Part shown: positions 45,397 to 55,019 of the stretch, one piece after another
Position numbering within the stretch: the first letter of the stretch is position 1
Layout of the letters: each line of letters opens with the position of its first letter
NCBI RefSeq assembly: GCF_002224245.2
Contig: NZ_NKHK02000001.1
Location: 1 to 64,000, forward strand
Source: Moraxella sp. VT-16-12
Lineage (GTDB): Bacteria; Pseudomonadota; Gammaproteobacteria; Pseudomonadales; Moraxellaceae
DNA: 64,000 nt
Direction of reading: 5' to 3'
Position numbers and translations under genes: made by a program
The notes under the pieces: model-generated
Database searches by the model: none
Seen by the model: only the letters and a program-made list of their open reading frames with translations
What the model was told of the DNA's origin: nothing

Positions 45397-46482
45397 ATGA
45401 CAGAAACGATTTTATCACGCCTAATGCCCACTCAAAACGGTAAATATATCGGCATTATTACCCTAAATAATCCCAAAGTTTTAAACGCCCAAACGCTTGA
45501 CATGGTCAAAACCACCAGAGCAATCCTTGATGAGTGGGCAAGCGATGATGCTGTGGCGATGGTGGTCATACACGGCATAGGCGACAAGGGGCTATGTGCA
45601 GGGGGCGACATTAAGGCGTTATATGGCGGTACAGATGAGCAAGTGGCTTATGAGTTTTTTGTGCACGAATATGGGTTGATGTATGCCATGCACATTTATG
45701 CTAAGCCCATATTGGCGTGGGGTCATGGTATCGTCATGGGGGGTGGATTGGGACTGTTTTGTGCGTCTAGCCATAAGGTGGTTACACCAACAACGCTGAT
45801 GGCAATGCCCGAAGTTTCCATTGGTCTGTTTCCTGATGCGGGGGCTTCTTACTTTTTAAATCATTTGGCGGGCAAAGTGGGGCTGTTTTTGGGCTTGACG
45901 GGAGCTAGGTTTAATGGGGCGGATGCTTATGAGTTGGGTGTGGCGGATTTTGCTTTGGCACATGACAAATTTGATGATGTATTAAATGCGTTGGTCAAAA
46001 CAACATTTGTCAATGATAATGCCCAAAACCATCATCTGCTGTCAGCGTGTTTAAATCAGTTTCATGATAAAGCCATATTGCCAAATTCTCAGGTGATGAA
46101 CGAATTTGATGAAATAAATCATTTGATGAATGCAGGTGATTTACTTGCTATTGATAGAGCGTTAAAGATTTATCAAGGTAATGGCGAATTTATCAAATCT
46201 GCCATTGAGATTTATAAGCATGGCTCAGACACCACCAAAGCAATTATGTTTAAGATTTATCATGATTTAAGAACGCCTAAAAAAGATTTTTCACTAAAAC
46301 AAATCTTTGATATGGAAACGGTGGTGGGTACAAACGCTGTCAATCATGGCGACTTTAAAGAAGGCGTGCGAGCATTGCTGATTGATAAAGACAAAAATCC
46401 GAAATGGCGATATGCCTTAGAGAGTTTGCCTAATGGCTATATTGATGGTTTTTTTACGGTTAATTTTGGTAAAAATCAATAA
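45397..46482 (+). CDS. Enoyl-CoA hydratase/isomerase, 3-hydroxyisobutyryl-CoA hydrolase-like
   Basis: A 361-residue crotonase-fold enzyme. GIGDKGLCAGGDIKALYG and GHGIVMGGGLGLFCASSHKV form the oxyanion hole, and AMPEVSIGLFPDAGASYFLN carries the Glu/Asp of the HIBYL-CoA hydrolase subfamily. It would act in valine breakdown, releasing 3-hydroxyisobutyrate. The length and C-terminal domain (FKEGVRALLIDKDKNPKW) fit. No other valine catabolism genes are near. AAAAAGGAATTGTT precedes the ATG. Confidence 0.92.
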   Translation: MTETILSRLMPTQNGKYIGIITLNNPKVLNAQTLDMVKTTRAILDEWASDDAVAMVVIHGIGDKGLCAGGDIKALYGGTDEQVAYEFFVHEYGLMYAMHIYAKPILAWGHGIVMGGGLGLFCASSHKVVTPTTLMAMPEVSIGLFPDAGASYFLNHLAGKVGLFLGLTGARFNGADAYELGVADFALAHDKFDDVLNALVKTTFVNDNAQNHHLLSACLNQFHDKAILPNSQVMNEFDEINHLMNAGDLLAIDRALKIYQGNGEFIKSAIEIYKHGSDTTKAIMFKIYHDLRTPKKDFSLKQIFDMETVVGTNAVNHGDFKEGVRALLIDKDKNPKWRYALESLPNGYIDGFFTVNFGKNQ

Positions 46483-46497
46483 ACATCAGTAGCGAAT

Positions 46498-46544
46498 CCC
46501 CAAAAAAGGCGTATGGTGATAATAAGATAAACGCTTTTTAGGGG
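46498..46544 (+). terminator. Inverted repeat before the small lipoprotein gene
   Basis: CCCCAAAAAAGGCGT and ACGCTTTTTAGGGG pair with one bulge. It may terminate the upstream gene; its right arm also covers the ribosome site of the next gene and might hide it. Confidence 0.45.
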
Positions 46545-46550
46545 GAAGCC

Positions 46551-46709
46551 ATGAAAGTATTATCCCGCCCTTGGCATAAAATCAGTATGGCGGTATGCTT
46601 GATGTTGATTGCATTTATGATGCCAGCTTGTGCCAAACCCACCACAAAAAACACCAATCACCAAAACTGGTATCCAAACTTAACATTTGCACAATCATTT
46701 GACCTTTGA
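46551..46709 (+). CDS. Small putative lipoprotein (52 aa), possibly a 5' remnant
   Basis: MKVLSRPWHKISMAVCLMLI, then AFMMPACAKPTT: a signal peptide with lipobox PAC. The mature part is only 25 residues. A GGGGGAAG ribosome site precedes the ATG. In another frame, the following bases read HLTFEQSSKDFACVACHLRE, with a CxxCH haem-type motif, ending at 46763, so the gene may be a frameshifted fragment of a longer haem-binding lipoprotein. Unrecognised. Confidence 0.45.
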   Translation: MKVLSRPWHKISMAVCLMLIAFMMPACAKPTTKNTNHQNWYPNLTFAQSFDL

Positions 46710-46872
46710 ACAAAGTAGCAAGGATTTTGCTTGTGTTGCTTGTCATCTGCGTGAGCTGATTTGATGGGTTTGAGCCAAATACAACAGGCTGTTTACATGG
46801 CTGTGCTTATCAATATTTACTTATGGGCTGTCAGGGTGGTTTTTTGGGATAAAGTGGGAGTGGATTTGATAT

Positions 46873-46903
46873 TAAAAAACCGCCCTTAAAAGGACGGTTT
46901 TTT
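46873..46903 (-). terminator. Terminator of the catalase gene
   Basis: AAAAAACCG...CGGTTTTTT hairpin just beyond the catalase stop codon. Confidence 0.85.
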
Positions 46904-46913
46904 GTGAGTTAAA

Positions 46914-48458
46914 TCACGCTTTTGGGGGCAGACAGCTTGCCTGATGTTTGGCAGGGTCGGTGTCGTAAGCTTTGATGGCATCTTCTACCGTCATGCCAAG
47001 TGCTTTGGCAACACCCATGCCGTAATCAGGGTGGCAAGCGTGGCAGTTGCGGATATGGCGATATTTGATAAAGTCAAGAGCATCACCCATCGCTGCGGCA
47101 GTGTTGTTGAACAATGCTTGTTTTTGCTCATCGCTCATCAGGTTAAATAACGCTCGTGGCTGACTAAAATAGTCGTTGTCATCTTCACGGAAATCCCAAT
47201 GCTTAGCATCACCGTTGATTTTTAGTGGTGGCTCGGCATACTGTGGTTGTTCTTGCCATTGACCAAAGCTGTTTGGTTCATAATGTGGACGACCGCCATA
47301 GTTGCTATCAACACGTCCTAGTCCATCACGTTGATTTGAATGTACAGGGCAACGTGGGGCATTAACAGGGATTTGGTTGCGGTTTACGCCAAGGCGATAA
47401 CGCTGAGCGTCAGCATAGTTAAACAGACGAGCTTGTAGCATTCTGTCAGGTGAAACGCTGATGCCAGGTACTAAGTTGCTTGGTGCAAAAGCAGATTGTT
47501 CGACATCCAAGAAGAAGTTTTCTGGGTTTTTGTTTAGCTCAAACTCACCCACTTCAATCAGTGGATAATCGGCTTTTGGCCATACTTTGGTCAAATCAAA
47601 TGGGTGATATGGCACTTTGTCAGCATCTGCCTCAGGCATAATTTGCACATACATTGTCCATTTTGGGAAATCTCCACGTTCAATGGCTTCAAACAAATCA
47701 CGCTGACTGCTTTCACGGTCTTTGGCGATGACTGCCTCAGCTTCGCTGTCAGTTAGGTTTTTAATGCCTTGTTGGGTGCGGAAATGGAATTTAACCCAAA
47801 AACGCTCATTATCTGCGTTGATAAAGCTGTAAGTGTGGCTACCAAAGCCATGCATAAAGCGATAGCTTGCAGGAATACCACGGTCGCTCATTACGATGGT
47901 GATTTGGTGAAGTGCCTCAGGCAGTAGTGTCCACCAGTCCCAGTTGTTGGTTGCTGAGCGTAGGTTGGTTTTGGGATCTCTTTTAACAGCTTTGTTTAGG
48001 TCAGGGAATTTGCGTGGGTCGCGGATAAAGAACACGGGTGTGTTGTTACCAACCATGTCCCAGTTGCCTTCTTCGGTATAAAATTTAAGTGCAAAACCAC
48101 GAATATCACGCTCGGCGTCTGCGGCACCACGCTCACCTGCAACGGTGGTAAAGCGAGCAAACATTTCTGTTTTTTTACCAACTTCGCTAAAAATTTTAGC
48201 TTTGGTGTATTTGGTGATGTCGTGTGTTACTGTAAATGTACCAAACGCCCCTGAGCCTTTGGCGTGCATACGACGCTCTGGAATGACTTCACGAACAAAG
48301 TCAGCAAGTTTTTCGTTAAGCCACAAATCTTGGGCAAGTAGTGGACCACGTTCACCTGCGGTGAGTGAGTTTTGGTTGTCAGCAACAGGAGCACCATTGC
48401 TCATGGTGAGTGATGTGCCTGAGTAGGGGCATTTCATGCTGTTTGGATTGTCGGTCAT
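46914..48458 (-). CDS. Monofunctional haem catalase
   Basis: A 514-residue small-subunit catalase (clade 3 type). [20 protein letters not shown] carries the catalytic His, [20 protein letters not shown] and [20 protein letters not shown] the Asn region, and [20 protein letters not shown] the haem-ligand Tyr. It converts H2O2 to water and oxygen. Near the C-terminus is [14 protein letters not shown], where relatives lack the CxxCH pattern. AAGGAACATACC precedes the ATG. No oxyR is adjacent. Confidence 0.96.
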   Translation of the reverse strand: MTDNPNSMKCPYSGTSLTMSNGAPVADNQNSLTAGERGPLLAQDLWLNEKLADFVREVIPERRMHAKGSGAFGTFTVTHDITKYTKAKIFSEVGKKTEMFARFTTVAGERGAADAERDIRGFALKFYTEEGNWDMVGNNTPVFFIRDPRKFPDLNKAVKRDPKTNLRSATNNWDWWTLLPEALHQITIVMSDRGIPASYRFMHGFGSHTYSFINADNERFWVKFHFRTQQGIKNLTDSEAEAVIAKDRESSQRDLFEAIERGDFPKWTMYVQIMPEADADKVPYHPFDLTKVWPKADYPLIEVGEFELNKNPENFFLDVEQSAFAPSNLVPGISVSPDRMLQARLFNYADAQRYRLGVNRNQIPVNAPRCPVHSNQRDGLGRVDSNYGGRPHYEPNSFGQWQEQPQYAEPPLKINGDAKHWDFREDDNDYFSQPRALFNLMSDEQKQALFNNTAAAMGDALDFIKYRHIRNCHACHPDYGMGVAKALGMTVEDAIKAYDTDPAKHQASCLPPKA

Positions 48459-48655
48459 GGTATGTTCCTTAATAAAAAAGGTGGCTGGCTATTTAGCTTG
48501 CTGATTAAATTTTAACATAAATCAGAAGTCTTGGTGCTATTATCACTGAATTTTTATGATGAGTAAAATATATAAATTTTAATTTTTTATTTTGTTTTTT
48601 TAATTAAAATTTGATGTGTCATTAAAATTTACAATACAAGCCCTGACATGTGGTC

Positions 48656-48701
48656 AATAAAAAAATTCCAAGCTGCCATAAGATGATAGAATTTTTTTAT
48701 T
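48656..48701. repeat. Perfect 13-bp inverted repeat
   Basis: AATAAAAAAATTC and GAATTTTTTTATT separated by 20 nt. It could be a terminator, a bent-DNA site or a protein-binding dyad between the catalase and acnB promoters. Confidence 0.75.
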
Positions 48702-48933
48702 AGTGGGATTTGTAGGGCGGTGATTGGTGGACTTGCTGTGTTAGAAGTCAAATTTTTGATGTGTTTTTAAGGGCATTAAGCCAAAGGTTGCGGAAATTTT
48801 ACCATTTTTTAAATAAATGTTGGCTATGATTTATATTTTTTTGAATTTATAATAATTTTAGGGTATGATAAGCCTGTTAGAGTTGGGCAAAAAATGCCTT
48901 GAAAATCAACGTCTAGGCACTTGATAATTATTT

Positions 48934-48954
48934 TTATAATGAGAACTATTATAA
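48934..48954. promoter_or_regulatory. Fur-like dyad upstream of acnB
   Basis: TATAATGAGAACTATTATA is an imperfect palindrome resembling the 7-1-7 Fur box. Aconitase genes are commonly Fur-linked. The match is loose because of the AT-rich background. Confidence 0.4.
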
Positions 48955-48997
48955 AATATCATCAAGCACTTAGGACATCATCATAGGGAGTCATGCT

Positions 48998-51631
48998 ATG
49001 TCTCAAATGTTAGCTGAATACAGAGCCCACGTTGCTGAACGTGAAGCCTTGGGCGTACCACCACAACCACTGACTGACGCACAAACTGCTGATTTGGTGG
49101 AGCTACTTAAAAACCCACCAGCAGGCGAAGAAGACTATTTGGTGGATTTATTAGAAAACCGTGTGCCAGCAGGGGTTGACCAAGCCGCCTATGTCAAAGC
49201 TGCCTTTTTAAACGCCATCGTCAAAGGCGAAGCGACATCACCACTCATCAGCAAAGAGCGTGCCGTTTATCTGCTTGGTACGATGCTTGGCGGTTATAAC
49301 GTGGCTCCTTTGGTTGAGCTGCTGGACAATGCCGAGCTTGGCGGATTGGCTGCTGATGCCCTTAAAAAGACACTGTTGGTATTTGATGCGTTTCATGATG
49401 TAGAAGAAAAAGCCAAAGCTGGCAACGCCAATGCTAAAGCGGTGCTAGAATCTTGGGCGGAAGCGGAATGGTTCACCAGCCGTCCTGACGTGCCAAGCGA
49501 GATGACTATTACTGTCTTTAAGGTAACAGGCGAGACCAACACAGACGATTTATCACCTGCCCAAGACGCATGGAGTCGCCCTGACATTCCACTACACGCC
49601 AACGCCATGCTAAAAAATACCCGTGATGGCATCAACCCTGAAAAACCTGGTGAAGTAGGTCCGCTAAGCCAAATCAAAGAGCTTATCGCCAAAGGCAACC
49701 AAGTGGCTTATGTGGGCGATGTTGTGGGCACAGGGTCTAGCCGTAAATCCGCCACCAACTCTGTTTTGTGGTTCTTTGGTGATGAAATCCCCCACATTCC
49801 CAACAAAAAAGACGGTGGTGTGTGCTTAGGCGGTAAAATCGCTCCGATTTTCTTTAACACCATGGAAGATGCTGGTGCGTTGCCTGTTGAGATTGACGTT
49901 ACCGACATGAACATGGGTGATGAAGTTACCCTAAAAATTGACCATGCCACCGCCACTGTTACTGCTTTTAAAGACGGCAAGCAAATCGCTCAAAGCCAAC
50001 TAAAAACTCCTGTACTTTTAGATGAAGTGCGTGCTGGTGGTCGTATCAACCTTATCATCGGTCGTAACTTGACAGGCAAAGCCCGTGAAGCCTTGGGACT
50101 AGCTCCTTCTACTTTGTTCCGCACCCCAGAGCAACCTGCTGATACAGGCAAAGGCTTTACCCTAGCTCAAAAAATGGTCGGTCGTGCCTGTGGTCTTCCA
50201 GAAGGTCAAGGTATCCGCCCTGGCACTTATTGCGAACCTAAGATGACTACGGTTGGTTCACAAGACACCACAGGTCCGATGACTCGTGATGAGCTAAAAG
50301 ACTTGGCGTGCCTAGGCTTTTCATCTGACTTAGTCATGCAGTCTTTCTGCCATACTGCTGCTTATCCTAAGCCGATTGATGTGGTTACCCACCATACTTT
50401 GCCTGACTTTATCATGAACCGTGGCGGTGTGTCGCTTCGTCCGGGGGATGGTGTGATTCACTCATGGCTAAACCGCATGCTACTGCCTGATACTGTGGGT
50501 ACTGGTGGCGACTCGCACACTCGTTTCCCAATTGGTATCTCATTCCCAGCAGGTTCTGGTTTGGTGGCGTTTGCTGCTGCCACAGGGGTCATGCCACTGG
50601 ATATGCCCGAGTCTGTTTTGGTTAAATTTAAAGGCAAAATGCAACCTGGTATCACCTTGCGTGATTTGGTTCATGCCATCCCTTATTATGCCATCAAAGA
50701 AGGTGATTTGACGGTTGAGAAAAAAGGCAAAAAGAACATCTTCTCAGGTCGCATCTTGGAGATTGATTTGACCGAGATGGAAGATGATTTGACCGTTGAG
50801 CAAGCCTTTGAGCTGTCAGATGCGTCCGCAGAACGTTCAGCGGCAGGTTGTGCCATCACCGTATCACAAGACAAAGTGGCTGAATATTTGCGTTCCAACA
50901 TCGTCATGCTCAAATGGATGATTGCCGAAGGTTATGGTGATGCTCGTACGCTGGCTCGCCGTGCTGAAAATATGCAAAAATGGCTGGACAACCCAAGTCT
51001 ACTAAAAGCAGACGATGACGCTGAGTACACCAAAGTGTATGAGATTGACCTATCCCAAATCAAAGAGCCAATCCTATGCTGTCCAAATGACCCTGATGAT
51101 GCCAAATTGCTTTCAGAAGTGGCAGGCGATAAGATTGATGAAGTGTTCATCGGTTCGTGCATGACCAACATTGGTCATTTCCGTGCCGCAGGTAAACTGC
51201 TCTCAGAAGTGCCAGCAGGCAGCTTATCTACTCGCCTATGGATTGCTCCGCCCACCAAAATGGATGAGCGTCAGCTGATGGACGAAGGCTATTACAACAC
51301 CTACGCCCAAGCAGGGGCAAGAACCGAAATGCCAGGCTGTTCACTGTGCATGGGTAACCAAGCTCGTATCGCCCCTAACAGCACGGCGGTTTCTACCTCA
51401 ACGCGTAACTTCCCCAACCGCTTAGGTCAAGGAGCAAACGTGTATCTGGCTTCTGCTGAGCTTGCTTCTGTGGCATCGGTGCTTGGTAAACTGCCTACTG
51501 TTGAAGAGTATATGCAATACGCAGGCAAACTAGACTCTATGAAAGCCGAAGTTTATAACTACCTAAACTTTGACCAAATGAGCGACTACACTGAAAAATC
51601 AGACAAGATTAGTGTAGCTCAACTTGCCTAA
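48998..51631 (+). CDS. acnB: Aconitate hydratase B
   Basis: An 877-residue bifunctional TCA enzyme (citrate/isocitrate via aconitate; also methylisocitrate dehydration). The AcnB domain order is N-terminal HEAT-like (MSQMLAEYRAHVAEREALG), swivel, then catalytic. The Fe-S ligand regions include FIGSCMTNIGHFRAAG and GCSLCMGNQARI; GTGGDSHTRFPIGISFPAGS is the active-site loop. Normal length. AGGGAGTCATGCT precedes the ATG. Free-standing with its own terminator. Confidence 0.97.
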   Translation: MSQMLAEYRAHVAEREALGVPPQPLTDAQTADLVELLKNPPAGEEDYLVDLLENRVPAGVDQAAYVKAAFLNAIVKGEATSPLISKERAVYLLGTMLGGYNVAPLVELLDNAELGGLAADALKKTLLVFDAFHDVEEKAKAGNANAKAVLESWAEAEWFTSRPDVPSEMTITVFKVTGETNTDDLSPAQDAWSRPDIPLHANAMLKNTRDGINPEKPGEVGPLSQIKELIAKGNQVAYVGDVVGTGSSRKSATNSVLWFFGDEIPHIPNKKDGGVCLGGKIAPIFFNTMEDAGALPVEIDVTDMNMGDEVTLKIDHATATVTAFKDGKQIAQSQLKTPVLLDEVRAGGRINLIIGRNLTGKAREALGLAPSTLFRTPEQPADTGKGFTLAQKMVGRACGLPEGQGIRPGTYCEPKMTTVGSQDTTGPMTRDELKDLACLGFSSDLVMQSFCHTAAYPKPIDVVTHHTLPDFIMNRGGVSLRPGDGVIHSWLNRMLLPDTVGTGGDSHTRFPIGISFPAGSGLVAFAAATGVMPLDMPESVLVKFKGKMQPGITLRDLVHAIPYYAIKEGDLTVEKKGKKNIFSGRILEIDLTEMEDDLTVEQAFELSDASAERSAAGCAITVSQDKVAEYLRSNIVMLKWMIAEGYGDARTLARRAENMQKWLDNPSLLKADDDAEYTKVYEIDLSQIKEPILCCPNDPDDAKLLSEVAGDKIDEVFIGSCMTNIGHFRAAGKLLSEVPAGSLSTRLWIAPPTKMDERQLMDEGYYNTYAQAGARTEMPGCSLCMGNQARIAPNSTAVSTSTRNFPNRLGQGANVYLASAELASVASVLGKLPTVEEYMQYAGKLDSMKAEVYNYLNFDQMSDYTEKSDKISVAQLA

Positions 51632-51641
51632 TCGCTGATGA

Positions 51642-51673
51642 CAAAACACCGTCTTATCTAGGCGGTGTTTTTT
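51642..51673 (+). terminator. Terminator of acnB
   Basis: AAAACACCG...CGGTGTTTTTT hairpin 10 nt after the stop codon. Confidence 0.88.
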
Positions 51674-52146
51674 GTGGGTATAAATATGGAAAATAATAAT
51701 ATTTAAAATGGCTTAGACTGATCATATGGCGGCAAATATCCGTATTAAAATCAAGCATGGTTCTTGATTGCTCATCAATGATTTATCGGATAGATGATGT
51801 GATAATTTTTTTTATGAACAACAATCTGTTATTGTATCAGTATATTTATGGTGATATAAGTTATTTTTCTAAAAAATAAATCATAAAAAAATTACCTGAA
51901 TTTTATTATGCAATCAGTTGGTTGTGGTAGAGTATGTTTTAAAATATAACTTTATGATTTTAAAAATATTTTTAATAATGGGTGTTGTAAAGAAATGTTT
52001 TTTTGATATGTCAAGTGATTTGGGTTTAATCAAATCAATATAATAAATCTTAAAAAATGTGGTTTTTTTATGAGTCAAAAGGTTGATAAATTAGTTTTTT
52101 TGATAAAGGGATGGTGATTAAAAATTTGATGGTGATAAAATAATGG
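51674..52146. other. AT-rich intergenic stretch between acnB and the dat promoter
   Basis: About 470 bases of strongly AT-rich sequence with no open frame, RNA gene or repeat that I can support. Confidence 0.5.
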
Positions 52147-52166
52147 CGGTTTATTTAAAAAACTGC

Positions 52167-52194
52167 TAGACAAACTATGTAAGCATGGTATAAT
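52167..52194 (+). promoter_or_regulatory. Promoter of the dat leader
   Basis: TAGACA (52167-52172), 16-bp spacer, TATAAT (52189-52194). It would start a transcript about 245 nt upstream of the dat start codon. Confidence 0.65.
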
Positions 52195-52199
52195 TTGCC

Positions 52200-52446
52200 A
52201 CTTTTTAAATTTAACTTAGTTGGATTTAAAAACTTGCCGTACAAGCGGTTGAATCGCCATGTTTTATCCCCATATTAGGATAAAGACGAGGTGATTTGCT
52301 CTTGTTAAACTTGGTGTGCAATTTGCTTTGTGTTTTGCTGATTGACCCACACGCCGAACGTCGTGAGCCTAATAAACCCAAACGCTGTGTTGGGTTTGGG
52401 TTTTGTAGGTTTTTCTTTTAACCCTTATCGGAGATGGTAATCCAAT
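52200..52446 (+). promoter_or_regulatory. Long structured leader of dat, with attenuator-like hairpin
   Basis: About 245 nt of untranslated leader. It holds short hairpins (GCGGTTGAATCGC; CACACG-CCGAA-CGTCGTG) and ends in a perfect 10-bp stem AAACCCAAAC (52374) / GTTTGGGTTT (52394) followed by T-rich sequence, 44 nt before the dat ATG. The arrangement suggests a cis-acting RNA or attenuator controlling diaminobutyrate/diaminopropane synthesis. It matches no riboswitch class I can recognise. Confidence 0.5.
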
Positions 52447-53811
52447 ATGAGCGTTCATACCCCTGTAACTCCTACCCCCAATGCTACCAATGACTATTAT
52501 TTGACTCGCCAAGACCAGATGGAGTCTAATGTTCGTAGCTATCCACGCAAACTGCCCCTAGCCATTGCCAAAGCCCAAGGTCTTTGGGTAACGGACGTAG
52601 AAGGCAATGAATATCTTGACTGCTTGGCAGGTGCTGGTACATTGGCATTGGGTCATAATCACCCTGCGACCATTAACGCCATCAAGGACGTGCTAGATAG
52701 TGGATTGCCACTACACACCCTTGACATCACCACACCCATTAAAGATGCGTTTACTGAAAAACTGTTGTCGTTTTTCCCCAAAGATTTTGTGTTGCAGTTT
52801 TGTGGTCCAACAGGAGCAGATGGCACCGAGGCAGCGATAAAGCTCGCCAAAACCTACACGGGACGTGATAATGTGATTGCATTTAGTGGTGGTTATCATG
52901 GCATGACGCATGGCTCACTGGCGATGACAGGCAATTTATCTGCCAAAGAAAAAGTGGGTAATTTGATGGCGGGCGTGCAGTTTATGCCCTATCCGCATGA
53001 ATATCGCTGCCCTTTGGGCTTGGGTGGTGAAGCGGGTGTGGACGCTTTGACCTATTATTTTGAAAACTTTATTGAAGATGTAGAGTCTGGCGTGGTCAAG
53101 CCTGCCGCCGTTATCCTAGAAGCCATTCAAGGTGAGGGCGGTGTCGTACCAGCTCCCAAAAAATGGCTACAAAAAATCCGTGAAGTAACTGCCAAACATG
53201 ACATCGTGCTGATTTTGGACGAAGTACAAGCAGGATTTGCTCGCTCTGGCAAGATGTTTGCTTTTGAGCACGCTGACATTGTCCCTGATGTGGTGGTGAT
53301 GAGTAAGGCGGTCGGTGGCGGTTTGCCTTTGTGTGTGCTTGCCATCAACAAAAAGTTTGACGCTTGGGCGCCTGCTGGACATACAGGCACATTCCGTGGC
53401 AATCAGCTCGCGATGGCAGCAGGCTATAACGTCCTAGAAGAAATCACCAAGAACAATCTGGCAGAAAATGCTCGTGTCAAAGGCGAATTTTTAAGAGTGG
53501 AACTCAAAAAACTTGCCCAAGAATACCCCTGTATCGGTCATGTGCGTGGACGTGGCTTAATGACAGGCATTGAGATTGTGGACGAGCGTAAAGAAGCTGA
53601 CCACATGGGTTCTTATCCTGCTGACAGTGAGCTTGCGGTCGCCATCCAAAAAGCATGTTTTGACAACAAACTGCTGTTAGAACGTGGCGGTCGTGGTGGT
53701 ACGGTGGTGCGTCTATTGTGCCCAATCACCATCAGCCAAGATGAGTGCGAGCAGGTGATTAGCCGCTTTAAAAAGGCAGTTGGTGAAGCACTGAAAAAGG
53801 TACGTGGCTAA
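52447..53811 (+). CDS. dat: Diaminobutyrate-2-oxoglutarate aminotransferase
   Basis: A 454-residue class III PLP aminotransferase that makes L-2,4-diaminobutyrate from aspartate semialdehyde and glutamate. ECxxx-free N-term, [57 protein letters not shown] and [14 protein letters not shown] (PLP Lys) are clear. TTATCGGAGATGG precedes the ATG. Its partner ddc lies 1.2 kb downstream, separated by an oppositely oriented nuclease gene. A terminator follows. Confidence 0.95.
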   Translation: MSVHTPVTPTPNATNDYYLTRQDQMESNVRSYPRKLPLAIAKAQGLWVTDVEGNEYLDCLAGAGTLALGHNHPATINAIKDVLDSGLPLHTLDITTPIKDAFTEKLLSFFPKDFVLQFCGPTGADGTEAAIKLAKTYTGRDNVIAFSGGYHGMTHGSLAMTGNLSAKEKVGNLMAGVQFMPYPHEYRCPLGLGGEAGVDALTYYFENFIEDVESGVVKPAAVILEAIQGEGGVVPAPKKWLQKIREVTAKHDIVLILDEVQAGFARSGKMFAFEHADIVPDVVVMSKAVGGGLPLCVLAINKKFDAWAPAGHTGTFRGNQLAMAAGYNVLEEITKNNLAENARVKGEFLRVELKKLAQEYPCIGHVRGRGLMTGIEIVDERKEADHMGSYPADSELAVAIQKACFDNKLLLERGGRGGTVVRLLCPITISQDECEQVISRFKKAVGEALKKVRG

Positions 53812-53840
53812 CTAAAAATAAACAAAGATGTACAAATGAT

Positions 53841-53873
53841 AAAAATGGCAAGTTTTAAATTGCCATTTTTTTT
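53841..53873. terminator. Terminator between dat and the nuclease gene
   Basis: AAAAATGGCAA...TTGCCATTTTT hairpin serving both convergent genes. Confidence 0.88.
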
Positions 53874-53881
53874 AGATTTAT

Positions 53882-54875
53882 TTATAAAGATAACAAAAAA
53901 TTATGATAATTCTTTAATTTCTCAACCAAATTATTCATGCCAATATATTGCTTATTTTCATCAAACCAATAATTGTCAATAACTGCCACTTTCATAAAAC
54001 TACCCCTGCCAAATTTTTGGAGTTTTTTAATTTCTGGAAATTTACCCTTAGCTTGACTAAGTAAATATTTTGAAAATTCATTTCTTATTTTGGTGCTTTT
54101 GTGGATTTTGTCATAAATTCCAAAAATTAATTGTTGTTCATGAATGGCAAAAACAATGGTGTAAGACATTTTATTATGAGCTTGCCATTCTTTCTTTTTA
54201 AAATCTGCTACCAAAAATGGACGAGTAGGATTATTAACTATTCCCCACCAAGTTAGCAGATTTAGATTATCCAAGTGTTGATAAAATCCCTGCCATTGTC
54301 GCGATTCCCATTCGCCAAGGTCTGCTATGCTAAATTTTTGTGTTTTGCTTTCAATGTCTTGTAAATATTCTATAAAATCAATAAAAATATCATTGCTAAT
54401 TTTATCTTTATATGGAGTAAAATGATTTAATAAGTCTTGGCGATTAACGGCTTTAAAAGGGTGAATGTTCTTTTGATATGCTCTTGATTCATTACCTGTT
54501 TTTAGATAAATTCCGATAAAGTTTTTATATTTTTGTTTGGCGTAATCAGCATAACGGTTTAGTTGGTTGGAATGTAAATGGCTGCTGGTTTTGCTCTCTA
54601 CAATAATACATATACTGCTGTTAATAATAATCACAATATCTATGAAATTACGTTTTTTATTTTCATAAAAAGTCTCTTGTGTTTTGATTTTTATGTCTTC
54701 AATAGTAATATCTTGATTAAGCCATCTTTGTAATAATCTTACTGCACAGTCATGTAATGTTTGATGGTCATTTTGATAAATAGGATTGGCAAAATTAAAT
54801 AGCCATGCAAAAAAATGTATCTTGAATTAATTCACCATAAGCCAAGGCAAATAGGTTATTTTTAGATTGGTTCAT
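53882..54875 (-). pseudogene. PD-(D/E)XK nuclease-family protein, frameshifted in a T7 tract
   Basis: The start MNQSKNNLFALAYGELIQDT (ATG 54875, AGGATAACC site) runs into a T7 tract (A7 on the + strand, 54809-54815), after which the frame is wrong. With T6 it continues as FFAWLFNFANPIYQ to give a 330-residue protein. The nuclease core is RNFIDIVIIINSSICIIVES followed by K (Asp, then Glu-x-Lys), typical of PDDEXK_4-type proteins. The larger part, from about 54634 to 53882, is open. Such proteins are often defence or DNA-repair related. Composition is more AT-rich than its neighbours. It splits the dat-ddc pair. Confidence 0.85.
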
Positions 54876-54959
54876 TGGTTATCCTTTTTTAAAAATTATA
54901 ATAAGTATCATATCAAAAAAATGAAAATATATAAAGAATTTGTTTTAATCCAAACTAAC

Positions 54960-54988
54960 TTGACCCTAGTGCATATTAGTAATAAAAT
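54960..54988 (+). promoter_or_regulatory. Promoter of ddc
   Basis: TTGACC (54960-54965), 17-bp spacer, TAAAAT (54983-54988), 32 bp before the start codon. It lets ddc be expressed apart from dat. Confidence 0.7.
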
Positions 54989-55019
54989 AGGTAAACTTTA
55001 ATAAATGTGGGTATTTGAA

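Larger units (their letters stand above)
48459..48997. promoter_or_regulatory. Divergent promoter region of catalase and acnB
   Basis: About 540 bases, very AT-rich, no gene. It holds a 13-bp perfect inverted repeat (48656-48668 / 48689-48701) and, 43-64 bases before acnB, a Fur-like dyad. Both flanking genes are iron- or oxidative-stress-related, so shared control is plausible. Confidence 0.55.

Noticed and set aside
52200..52446. dat leader as 6S RNA, 4.5S RNA or a known riboswitch
   Set aside because: None of the conserved blocks of those RNAs that I know could be matched; it is left as an unidentified leader.
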